This document shows, one piece after another, positions 35,312 through 42,690 of a stretch of DNA of 64,000 nt. Origin of the DNA: Allokutzneria sp. NRRL B-24872 (GTDB taxonomy: Bacteria > Actinomycetota > Actinomycetes > Mycobacteriales > Pseudonocardiaceae). The DNA lies in the NCBI RefSeq assembly GCF_002155965.1, contig NZ_MUMH01000032.1, positions 1 through 64,000 on the forward strand, written 5' to 3'. Numbering within the stretch: the first letter of the stretch is position 1; each line of letters starts with the position of its first letter. The position numbers and the translations under genes are program-made. The notes below the pieces were generated by a model that worked only from the letters and a program-made list of their open reading frames with translations, searched no databases and was not told the DNA's origin.

Positions 35312-35421
35312 GCCCCCATCGTGGCAGAACAGCGGCTCCGGTGTCCCGCGCAACACCCCACGTGACCCACGCGTGATCTTCGAATCGCGCCGACGCCGCG
35401 TTCGGTCCGCTCAACGCGCTG

Positions 35422-35613
35422 AATGAGTCATTGAGGTACTTGGCGCCCTCAACGGGTCATTGAGGTACTCCAGAGCCCCGAACGGGTCCTTCGGATACTT
35501 GAGCGCACCAAACGACCCGTTCAGGGCTCCTCCACACGCACCAAACGGGTCGTTCGGGGCTACCAACGCACTGAACGGGTCGTTCAGGGCTTCAACGCCC
35601 TCACTGAGTCATT
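35422..35613. repeat. Array of seven ~30-bp-phased palindromic units
   Basis: Seven 11-bp dyads start at 35422, 35451, 35481, 35511, 35544, 35574 and 35603 (spacings 29, 30, 30, 33, 30, 29). They read AATGAGTCATT, AACGGGTCATT, AACGGGTCCTT, AACGACCCGTT, AACGGGTCGTT twice and ACTGAGTCATT. The sequence between dyads is partly conserved as well (GGGCT or GGTACT, then CGC). The array fills most of the 310-bp gap between nfeD and the DUF3097 gene. No ORF here is credible. Confidence 0.85.
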
Positions 35614-35621
35614 CGGGTACT

Positions 35622-36428
35622 TCACGACGGCACGGTCACGAAGTCGATGAGGCGTTCGACCGCGCCGAGCAGCGGCGACTCCAGGTCGCGAAATCCCTTC
35701 ACGGACGCGAGCACCCTGCGCCAGCCTTCGGCGGGTTCACCCCAGCCGAGACGCGCGCAGACGCCTTCCTTCCACGGAGTGCCCTTGGGGATCACAGGCC
35801 ACTCCCGAATGCCGAGCACCGACGGCTTCACGGCCTGCCAGACGTCGACGTACGGGTGCCCCGTGACCAGCACGTGCGGGTCGGTGACCGCCGCGACGAG
35901 CCGGGACTCCTTGCTCCCCGCCACGAGGTGGTCCACCAGGACGCCGAGCCGCCGGTGCGGGGCGGGAGCGAACTCCGCGACGAGGCCGGCCAGCTCGTCG
36001 ACGCCGTGCAACGGCTCCACGACGATGCCCTCAACGCGCAGGTCGTGGCCCCACACGCGTTCGACCAGCTCAGCGTCGTGGATGCCCTCGACCCAGATCC
36101 GGCTGGCAGCGGCTGTGCGGGCCCGCTGCCCCTCAACGCGCACGGAGCCGGAAGCGCTGACGCGCGGAGCAGCCGGAGCCGCGACGGGGCGCACGAGCGT
36201 GACGGGCTGGCCGTCGATCAGGAACGCCGCCGGGGTCATCGGGAACAGCCGCCGTCGACCGGCCGCGTCCTCCAGCAGCACCGAGCCGGACTCGACGCGC
36301 ACCACCGCACCGCAGAAGCCGCTGTCGGGGTCCTCGGCGACGACACCGACGTCGGCGGCCACCTCGGGGACCACGCGCCGTTTGCGCGGTGTGGACAGAA
36401 TGTCCTTGCCGTAGTTGAAGGAACGCAC
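35622..36428 (-). CDS. DUF3097-family protein
   Basis: A 268-residue cytoplasmic protein matching, from memory, the actinomycete DUF3097 family. It begins with a small beta domain (GFCGAVVRVESGSVLLEDAAG), then a TOPRIM-like part with IWVEGIHDAELVERVWGHDL and GVLVDHLVAGSKE, whose Glu and Asp would be the acidic metal-binding positions. Nucleic-acid enzyme activity is suspected but not shown. It reads into the palindrome array at its 3' end. Confidence 0.85.
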   Translation of the reverse strand: MRSFNYGKDILSTPRKRRVVPEVAADVGVVAEDPDSGFCGAVVRVESGSVLLEDAAGRRRLFPMTPAAFLIDGQPVTLVRPVAAPAAPRVSASGSVRVEGQRARTAAASRIWVEGIHDAELVERVWGHDLRVEGIVVEPLHGVDELAGLVAEFAPAPHRRLGVLVDHLVAGSKESRLVAAVTDPHVLVTGHPYVDVWQAVKPSVLGIREWPVIPKGTPWKEGVCARLGWGEPAEGWRRVLASVKGFRDLESPLLGAVERLIDFVTVPS

Positions 36429-36458
36429 AGCCAGAACCTACCCGTATCCTTGAGCACC

Positions 36459-37250
36459 GTGTGTGTTCCCAGCGCTTCCCTGGCCGTGTGGGCCTCCGCG
36501 TGGCTGAACGGTGCCGCCGCCGCTGACGACGTGCTCGACGCGCTGTCCGCGTGGGGCGAACTCCAGGAGTTCGTCGCGGCCGACCAGGAGACGGCCGACC
36601 GCACCGGCCTGCCCGTCGACGGAGAGCGCGCCGCGGGCCCCGCGCTGTGGCTGGCGGCGTTGCGCAGGCTGGGCGCGGACAACGCGGCGCTCGTGCTCCC
36701 GGTCCCCGGCGACGTCCGCGGGCTCGGCGGCCCCGGCCCGGTCGCGCGCCCGGCGTTGGAGCGCGGTGAGGCGGCCGTGTTCTCTTCAGCAGCTCTCGCG
36801 GCGGTTCCGAACAACGTCGCAGACGGAGTGCTGCGCTGGACGGTGTTCTCGCTCTCCGGCTCCCCCATCGCGGATCACACGCCGATCGGCGAAGCGGAGC
36901 ACGGGATGACCATCGCCGTGCGCGAGGCCGCCGCGACGCTGGTGTCGCTGGACGTCGCACGGCACCGGCCGAACGTCCGCGCGGAGATCGCGGAGTTCAT
37001 CTCCACGCGCCCCGGACTGGCGTGGCCGAACGGGATGCCGCCGCGCTCACTGCGTGTGCTGGAGCGCTCCGTCGAGGTCGAGGCGATCCTGCGTGCCGCC
37101 GTTGAGGGAGACGGTGGTGCGGTGTCGGCCTCAGCGGCGCAGGCGCGCGCGGATGCCTTGCGGCCGTTGGGTGACGCGGTGCGCTCAGCCCGCTGCGCCG
37201 CGATCGCGGAGGCCGTGCGCCAGCTCAGCGGCCAGTACCGCAAGGGCTGA
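36459..37250 (+). CDS. Conserved hypothetical actinomycete protein
   Basis: A 263-residue soluble protein, GTG start at 36459, divergent from the DUF3097 gene with 30 bp between them. It is Ala/Val-rich with an N-terminal helical part and a middle LVLPVPGDVRGLGGPGP. No family, signal peptide or catalytic motif was recognised. It is the last gene before the lanthipeptide cluster and looks like a core gene, possibly the counterpart of a conserved gene beside hemZ in mycobacteria; this is inference. Confidence 0.75.
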   Translation: MCVPSASLAVWASAWLNGAAAADDVLDALSAWGELQEFVAADQETADRTGLPVDGERAAGPALWLAALRRLGADNAALVLPVPGDVRGLGGPGPVARPALERGEAAVFSSAALAAVPNNVADGVLRWTVFSLSGSPIADHTPIGEAEHGMTIAVREAAATLVSLDVARHRPNVRAEIAEFISTRPGLAWPNGMPPRSLRVLERSVEVEAILRAAVEGDGGAVSASAAQARADALRPLGDAVRSARCAAIAEAVRQLSGQYRKG

Positions 37251-37475
37251 GGCACACGAGCCACCCGCTGTCCCGGAAAGACGTTCACCATTCGGCGGGC
37301 ACCGATTCGTCCACTGTGGACCAACGGGTGAAAAAAAGTTCCCGCCGCGCCCTGACGAGCCACAACGGACAGTGGTGATCGTCGCGGCTTCAACGTCTTC
37401 GAAACGTCCGGAGCACGCCTCGCGGCAGCGCTGCACAGTGGTCTCACCGCAATGACCACTGCGAAAGGCAGAGCA
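37251..37475. promoter_or_regulatory. Probable promoter region of the lanthipeptide cluster
   Basis: 225 bp without a gene on either strand, containing a GTCCACTGTGGAC palindrome (37309-37321) and an A-run (AAAAAAAG near 37332). The cluster promoter must lie here, because it is the only gap before the first precursor. No -35/-10 pair stands out, and no cluster-linked regulator is present. Confidence 0.45.
37309..37321. repeat. GTCCACTGTGGAC palindrome (lanthipeptide upstream region)
   Basis: Perfect copy, the only intergenic one, in the gap before the first lanthipeptide precursor. Confidence 0.8.
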
Positions 37476-37583
37476 ATGGACCAGTTCGACCTGGACGTCA
37501 ACGTCACCTCCCCGGCCGAGTTCGGCGACGCGGAGACCCTCGCGAAGACCGCGATCTTCCAGTGCCCCACCTGGCCCTGCTGA
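37476..37583 (+). CDS. lanA1: Class I lanthipeptide precursor 1
   Basis: A 35-residue peptide from the ATG at 37476 after GAAAGGCAGAG. The leader MDQFDLDVNVTSPAEFGDAE has the FDLD box recognised by LanB and LanC. The C-terminal core TAIFQCPTWPC offers two Thr and two Cys, enough for two (methyl)lanthionine rings. An in-frame ATG at 37452 would add 8 residues and give a leader length closer to the others, but lacks a ribosome site. Confidence 0.8.
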   Translation: MDQFDLDVNVTSPAEFGDAETLAKTAIFQCPTWPC

Positions 37584-37639
37584 CCCACTTCCCCCGCACG
37601 CGGTCACTTCGGCCAAGACGCCAGGAAAGGCTCCACAGC

Positions 37640-37789
37640 ATGAACCCCGATCTGGACCAGTTCGACCTCGACGTTCGCGTGGCCACCCCGCGCGAGCTCG
37701 CCGACGGGTACACCCCCGCCGGGATCTCCACCAAGCAGTGCACCTCCGGGATGATCTGCTCGACGCCGTTCGTCGCACCGGTCAACTGA
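37640..37789 (+). CDS. lanA2: Class I lanthipeptide precursor 2
   Basis: 49 residues, ATG after AGGAAAGG. Leader MNPDLDQFDLDVRVATPREL with FDLD. The core region GISTKQCTSGMICSTPFVAPVN has two Cys and five Ser/Thr; S-T-x-x-C and T-S-x-x-x-C spacings suit two N-terminal rings, leaving a linear hydrophobic tail. It is the longest core of the four. A strong hairpin follows 8 bp after the stop. Confidence 0.85.
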   Translation: MNPDLDQFDLDVRVATPRELADGYTPAGISTKQCTSGMICSTPFVAPVN

Positions 37790-37796
37790 CGCGGCG

Positions 37797-37827
37797 GGCG
37801 GGACCCGGGCGCGGTCCGGGTCCCGCC
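37797..37827 (+). terminator. Hairpin between precursor genes 2 and 3
   Basis: 12-bp perfect stem (GGCGGGACCCGG with CCGGGTCCCGCC) and a 7-base loop, followed by TTCC. It may terminate part of the transcription or protect the 3' end of the precursor 1-2 message. Confidence 0.75.
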
Positions 37828-37927
37828 TTCCGCTCAGCCGGAAGCCTGGTTCCGGGGCTCCGAAAGGATTGCACAGTCACGCCGGTGGGGCCGAAGGTCG
37901 TTGTCCCACACAGGAATGAGGTGCCCG

Positions 37928-38065
37928 ATGAATCCGGACCAGGCAGTGCTGGACCAGTTCGACCTCGACATCCGCGTGAGCGGGCCGAACGAGCGCGCCG
38001 ACGTCGAGGGCGCGTCGCTCTCGGTCTTCGCGTGCAGCCTCCGCTGCACGATCGTCGGCTGCTGA
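37928..38065 (+). CDS. lanA3: Class I lanthipeptide precursor 3
   Basis: 45 residues, ATG at 37928. Leader MNPDQAVLDQFDLDIRVSGP. The core end ASLSVFACSLRCTIVGC has three Cys, three Ser and one Thr and finishes on Cys, as in many compact globular lanthipeptides. Up to three thioether rings are possible. It follows the first intercistronic hairpin and a GAAAGG sequence. Confidence 0.85.
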   Translation: MNPDQAVLDQFDLDIRVSGPNERADVEGASLSVFACSLRCTIVGC

Positions 38066-38096
38066 CCCTGCCCCAGCAACAGAAAGGCGCGAGGAC

Positions 38097-38237
38097 ATGA
38101 ACCCCGACCAGAACAGCATGGACCAGTTCGAGCTCGACGTGCGGGTCGCCAGCCCGCGCGAGCTCGGTGACGCCGAGGCGTTCGCCACGAGCAGCCCGAT
38201 CACCAGCTGCAAGGCGTGCCCGCCCGGCGCTCGCTGA
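38097..38237 (+). CDS. lanA4: Class I lanthipeptide precursor 4
   Basis: 46 residues, ATG after AGAAAGGCGCGAGG. Leader MNPDQNSMDQFELDVRVASP, with FELD in place of FDLD. The core AFATSSPITSCKACPPGAR has two Cys close together, five Ser/Thr upstream and a basic C-terminus. It is followed by a second strong hairpin and then lanC. Confidence 0.85.
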   Translation: MNPDQNSMDQFELDVRVASPRELGDAEAFATSSPITSCKACPPGAR

Positions 38238-38247
38238 TCGCCACGAA

Positions 38248-38277
38248 GGGACCGGGTGCCACGCGGCACCCGGTCCC
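38248..38277 (+). terminator. Attenuator-like hairpin between precursors and lanC
   Basis: 13-bp perfect stem (GGGACCGGGTGCC with GGCACCCGGTCCC) and a 4-base loop, 10 bp after the precursor 4 stop and 31 bp before lanC. There is no T-run. Partial termination here would give much more precursor message than enzyme message. Confidence 0.8.
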
Positions 38278-38308
38278 GCCCGTGCCCAAGCCCTGAGGAG
38301 TGATCGCG

Positions 38309-39550
38309 GTGCACCCGGCCCTCGCCGAGCGCGCTCGGCACACGGCGAAGCTGCTGCTGACCCGGCTGGCCGATCCCACCGTCGTCGCGGACGCCGTCGC
38401 GGCCTCCGAACAGCGAGCCACTCTCCCTTACGGCTGGGGCGGCCCAGGGCTGTTCGTCGGGCACGCGGGCAGCGCGCTGGCCTTCCAGGCCGCCCACCGC
38501 GCGTTCCCGGATGAGGCGGCGCACTGGCGCGGCCTGGCCCACCAGCACCTGGTCACCGCCGCCAAGGCCAGCTTCGACAGTCCCCTCAACCACGCGGGCA
38601 TGTCCTCGGGCACTGCGGGACTCGCCTTCGCCTTCGCCGACTCCCTGTACGAGGAACCCCGCTACGGCGGCACCCTCGACAAGCTCAACTCCCAGCTGGC
38701 CGACCAGGTGCTGGACGCGCCGAGCTGGCAGGGCCGGGACGGCGTGCGGGACAGCGACTACGACGCGATCTCCGGAGCGGCCGGAACCCTCGCTCACCTG
38801 AGCCTCGTTCCCGAGCCCGATCCACTCGTGCGGCGGGCGACCGACTCGCTCGTCGACGACCTGAGCTGGTTGTGCCAGGGCAACTGGGTGATCCCGCCGC
38901 GCAACTTCCCGCTGCCGGAGTACGCCGAGAACTACCCGCACGGCTACGTCAACCTCGGCCTGGCGCACGGCATCCCGGGCGCCATGGCGGCGCTGGCCTT
39001 CGCGCACCGGGCCGGGCACCGGCGCGACGGCGTGGTCGAGGCGATCCGGCACACCGCCGACTACCTCGCCGGGCAGAGCCACCGCTGGCCCGCCGGAATC
39101 CCATTGAGTGAATCCGGGGCCGAAGTTCCCGATCTTGCCAAGCCCGGCAGACTCGCCTGGTGCTACGGCGCGCCCGGGGTGGCATGCGCCCTGCTGAACG
39201 CCTCGATCACCTTGGGGGACAACGACCTTCGCCAGGTCGCGGCGGACGGCTTCGCGGCGGCGCTCGACGGCTTCGACGGACTGCCGGAGGCCACCTTGTG
39301 CCACGGGGTCGCGGGCGTTCTGGTCATCAGCACGATTTTTTCTGTGCACACTCGAGGTGGCCCGGCAGCTGTGGAGATGCTCACCGAACACCTGCTTTCC
39401 CACTGCGACAAGGACTTCCCCCTCGGAGTGCGGGAGAACGGCCTGGACGACCCGGGCCTGCTCACCGGCTCGGCGGGGGTCGCCCTCGCACTGCTGACCG
39501 CGACCGGGGACATCGACCGGCACTGGCAGCGCGCACTGCTCATCGACTAG
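38309..39550 (+). CDS. lanC: Lanthionine synthetase C-like cyclase LanC
   Basis: Zinc enzyme that adds cysteine thiols to dehydrated Ser/Thr to form thioether rings. 413 residues from the GTG at 38309, 8 bases after GAGGAG. Zinc ligands are C285 (WCYGAPG), C331 and H332 (LCHGVAG). The repeated glycine-rich turns of the barrel are visible (HAGMSSGTAG, GLAHGIPG, GSAGVALA). lanB follows after 20 bp. Confidence 0.95.
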   Translation: MHPALAERARHTAKLLLTRLADPTVVADAVAASEQRATLPYGWGGPGLFVGHAGSALAFQAAHRAFPDEAAHWRGLAHQHLVTAAKASFDSPLNHAGMSSGTAGLAFAFADSLYEEPRYGGTLDKLNSQLADQVLDAPSWQGRDGVRDSDYDAISGAAGTLAHLSLVPEPDPLVRRATDSLVDDLSWLCQGNWVIPPRNFPLPEYAENYPHGYVNLGLAHGIPGAMAALAFAHRAGHRRDGVVEAIRHTADYLAGQSHRWPAGIPLSESGAEVPDLAKPGRLAWCYGAPGVACALLNASITLGDNDLRQVAADGFAAALDGFDGLPEATLCHGVAGVLVISTIFSVHTRGGPAAVEMLTEHLLSHCDKDFPLGVRENGLDDPGLLTGSAGVALALLTATGDIDRHWQRALLID

Positions 39551-39570
39551 AAGGCTTGGGAGGCAAGGAC

Positions 39571-42500
39571 ATGGCTGGACAAGAACCGCTCTACCGCGCG
39601 GCGGGCTTCTTCATGGTGCGCACGCCCACCTTGCCCGCCGCCGAGTTCCTGTCGATCACCGGTGGCTCGCCGGAGGACGCGCGGCACCGCCTGCGCGAGC
39701 TGGCCGAAAAACCCTTGGTGCGCCAGGCTTTGCACGTCGCGAGTCCCAGTCTCACGGCCGGGTTGGCTCACCTCGGCTCCGCGTCCACGAAGTCGGCAGC
39801 GAAGAAGTCGACGCGCGCGTACTCCTCGCTGCTGCGCTACCTGACCAGGATGTCCACCCGGCCGACGCCGTACGGGCTGTTCTCCGGCGTCGGGGTCGGC
39901 AGGTTCGGCGAGCGCACCACGCTCGCACTCGCCGTCGACCCGGTCGAGCGCACCCGCACCCGCGCGGACCTCGGCTGGCTGCTGACGCTGATCAAGCGGC
40001 TCGACGAGGACGAGTCCCTGCCCGACGAGACCCGCGTCGCGGCGAACCCCTTGCTGTACCAGGTCGGCGGGCGTGCCGTGCTGCCCTACGCCGACGTGCA
40101 CGGGCAGTCGGACAACCGCAACATCGGCTTCCGGTTGACCGCGCCCGTCGCGATCGCCCTGCGCATGGCCGACGAGCCCGGCACCACGATCGGCGACATC
40201 GTGCACCGCGTCGTCGCGGACGTTCCAGGGGCCACCGAGGACAAGGCGCGCGGCATGATCAGGCAGCTGTGGGGCCTGCACGTGCTGACCAGCGACCTGC
40301 GCCCGGCGATGACCGTGGCGCTCCCGGAACAGGAACTGCTCAAGCAGCTGGACCACGGCGAGGTGCGGGACGGTCTCGAACGGACCCGCGCGCTCGCCTC
40401 GGCCGTCGACGAGCACCCCGGCCGGGCCGACGCGTCCACTGTGGACGAACTCGTCCGACAGCAGCGGGCGTTGGCGCCCGAGCACACCAAGGACACCTTC
40501 CAGCTCGACACCGCGCTCGCCCTCACCGGCGCGGAGCTGTCGGAACGGGTCGGAGCCGACGCGGCGGAAGCCGCCGAGCTGCTGATGCGCGTGGGCAGTT
40601 CGACCCGTCGCAGGCCGCACATCGTCGAGTACCACACGGCCTTCCTGGAGCGGTACGGAATCGGCGCGGAGATCCCGGTGCTCGACCTGCTCAGCCCGGA
40701 ACGCGGGCTCGACGCTCCCGCGAGCTACACGATGCCGGTGCGCGCCACCCCGCTGCCGCGCGTGGCACCGGAGCACGACGGCACCCGTGACCGCGTCCTG
40801 CTGCCCGTGCTGGCCGAAGCCTTGCGGCGCGGGCAGGACGAGGTCGAGCTGACCGATGAGCTGCTGGACCGGCTGACCACGTGGCGGCCCACCGAGGAGA
40901 AGGCCCGGCCGCGCCCGTCGCTCGACCTCTACGCGCAGATCGCCGCGGCCTCGCGCGAGGCGGTCGACGCGGGCGACTACCGCCTGGTCGTGGCCCCCGG
41001 CACGGTGTCCGACGGCGGGCGCACGTTCGGCAGGTTCTTCGACCTGGTCGCCGAGCCGGACCTGGCCGAGCTGCGCGAGTTCGCCCGCGCGGAGGAAGCG
41101 CTCTGCCCCGACCTGGTCTTCGCCGACATCAGCTACGCCTCCGCGAGGGGCCGCAACGGGAACGTGGCCGTGCACCCGCAGGTGCGCCGCTACGAGATCT
41201 GCGTGAACACCGCCCCCTCGGTGCCCGCCGAGCACCGGATTCCGTTGTCCGACATCGTGGTCGGCGCGACCGTCGACCGCTTCTACCTGCGGTCGCGGCG
41301 GCTGGACAAGGAACTGCGCGTCACCCAGGGGCACATGCTCAACCCGATGACCGCGCCGAACGTGTGCCGCTTCCTGCTGGAACTGTCGGAGGACGGGTTC
41401 GCACCGCTGGCCGACTTCGCCTGGGGCGCGGCGGACAACTCCCCGTTCCTGCCTCGCGTGCGACGCGGCCGGATCGTGCTCTCCCCCGCGCGCTGGCGGC
41501 TGTCCCCGAACCAGTTCCCCGAGGACGGCGCGGAGTTCGCGGAGGCGCTGGCCCGGTGGCGCGCGGAGTGGCGGGTACCGAGGTACGTCTTCCTCGCGGT
41601 GTTCGACAACCGGCTCGCTCTCGACCTGGAGCACCCGCTGTGCGCGGCGGAGCTGCACGCCGAGCTGGCCAGGGCCAAGCGCGCGGAGCAGGAGCAGCCG
41701 ATCGTGCTGCACGAGCTGCTGCCGGGCTTCGCCGAGACGTGGTTGTCCGATGTGGACGGTCGAGGTCACTTCTCCGAGATCGTCGTGCCGATGCTCGCCA
41801 GCACCGAGGAGTCGGTGCGGCGCAAGCCCGTCTCGCTCGCCCCGACCGCGCACGACCCGGAGTCCCGGCGGCGGCTCGTCGGGGACGAGTGGATCTACCT
41901 CAAGCTGTACTCCGCGCTGTCCCAGCACGACGACATCGTGGGTGGACCGCTGTCCGAGCTGGCGGCGGCGCTGCGCTCCGAGGGCGTGGTGGACCGCTGG
42001 TTCTTCATCCGCTACAGCGATCCCCACCCGCACCTGCGGTTCCGGCTGCGCGTGCCCGACCCGGCCGCCGTTCCCGGCGTGCTCGCGCGCGTGCTGGCGT
42101 GGGGCAAGCAGGTCGTGGAAGCCGGGCTGGCCAACGACATCGCGCTGGCCAGCTACGACATCGAGCTGGAGCGCTACGGCGGCCCCGACGCCTACGACGC
42201 GGTGGAAGCCACCTTCGAGGCCAACAGCGCGGTCTGCTCCGGCCTGGTGCGCTACCTCAAGGCACACCCCGATCTCTCCCCCGATGTGGTGTGCGCGCTG
42301 GCCCAGCACTCGCTCTACCGTGACTGGGGCGTTTCTCCGTCCATTGTGGACAGAATCTCCGACGCGGCGCGCACGCGGTTCAAGGAGGTCCGGACGCTGC
42401 TGTGCGACCTCCTCGAACCGTGGGACGCCCACCCCGACCCGAAGGCCCGCGAGCACCTGGACGCGCTGACCGCGATCCTCGCCGGTCAACGGGAAAGCCT

Positions 42501-42690
42501 GCGCGCGGCAGGGAAACGCGTCCGCGAGGTGGCCGCCCGCGGTCGCCTCGTCGGCACCGAGAGCCGCGTCCTCGGCAGCCTCGCGCACATGCAGGCCAAC
42601 CGGTTGCTCGGCATCGACACCACGCGGGAGGACGAGTGCTACCAGCTGTGGTCGCTCGCCCTGCGGCTGATCAAGGGACGGCCCTCGTGA
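39571..42690 (+). CDS. lanB: Class I lanthipeptide dehydratase LanB
   Basis: Dehydrates Ser/Thr in the precursors using glutamyl-tRNA. 1039 residues from the ATG at 39571, behind GGGAGGCAAGG; the open frame extends upstream only as a lanC shadow. N-terminal glutamylation domain (FMVRTPTLP..., SLLRYLTRMSTRPTPYGLFSG) and a C-terminal elimination domain from about residue 760 (DEWIYLKLYSALSQHDDIVG, then FFIRYSDPHPHLRFRLR). Both halves are fused, as in true class I LanB. The stop overlaps the exporter GTG. Confidence 0.95.
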   Translation: MAGQEPLYRAAGFFMVRTPTLPAAEFLSITGGSPEDARHRLRELAEKPLVRQALHVASPSLTAGLAHLGSASTKSAAKKSTRAYSSLLRYLTRMSTRPTPYGLFSGVGVGRFGERTTLALAVDPVERTRTRADLGWLLTLIKRLDEDESLPDETRVAANPLLYQVGGRAVLPYADVHGQSDNRNIGFRLTAPVAIALRMADEPGTTIGDIVHRVVADVPGATEDKARGMIRQLWGLHVLTSDLRPAMTVALPEQELLKQLDHGEVRDGLERTRALASAVDEHPGRADASTVDELVRQQRALAPEHTKDTFQLDTALALTGAELSERVGADAAEAAELLMRVGSSTRRRPHIVEYHTAFLERYGIGAEIPVLDLLSPERGLDAPASYTMPVRATPLPRVAPEHDGTRDRVLLPVLAEALRRGQDEVELTDELLDRLTTWRPTEEKARPRPSLDLYAQIAAASREAVDAGDYRLVVAPGTVSDGGRTFGRFFDLVAEPDLAELREFARAEEALCPDLVFADISYASARGRNGNVAVHPQVRRYEICVNTAPSVPAEHRIPLSDIVVGATVDRFYLRSRRLDKELRVTQGHMLNPMTAPNVCRFLLELSEDGFAPLADFAWGAADNSPFLPRVRRGRIVLSPARWRLSPNQFPEDGAEFAEALARWRAEWRVPRYVFLAVFDNRLALDLEHPLCAAELHAELARAKRAEQEQPIVLHELLPGFAETWLSDVDGRGHFSEIVVPMLASTEESVRRKPVSLAPTAHDPESRRRLVGDEWIYLKLYSALSQHDDIVGGPLSELAAALRSEGVVDRWFFIRYSDPHPHLRFRLRVPDPAAVPGVLARVLAWGKQVVEAGLANDIALASYDIELERYGGPDAYDAVEATFEANSAVCSGLVRYLKAHPDLSPDVVCALAQHSLYRDWGVSPSIVDRISDAARTRFKEVRTLLCDLLEPWDAHPDPKAREHLDALTAILAGQRESLRAAGKRVREVAARGRLVGTESRVLGSLAHMQANRLLGIDTTREDECYQLWSLALRLIKGRPS
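40434..40446. repeat. GTCCACTGTGGAC palindrome (in lanB)
   Basis: Perfect copy within lanB (STVDE). Its presence in the lanthipeptide gene shows that this cluster shares the motif with the host core genes. Confidence 0.8.

Noticed and set aside
35422-35613. CRISPR array
   Set aside because: Units are degenerate, only about 30 bp apart with no unique spacers, and no cas genes are present.
39160-39570. N-terminal extension of LanB
   Set aside because: The frame is open upstream but is a shadow of lanC. The ATG at 39571 has a ribosome site and gives the normal LanB N-terminus.
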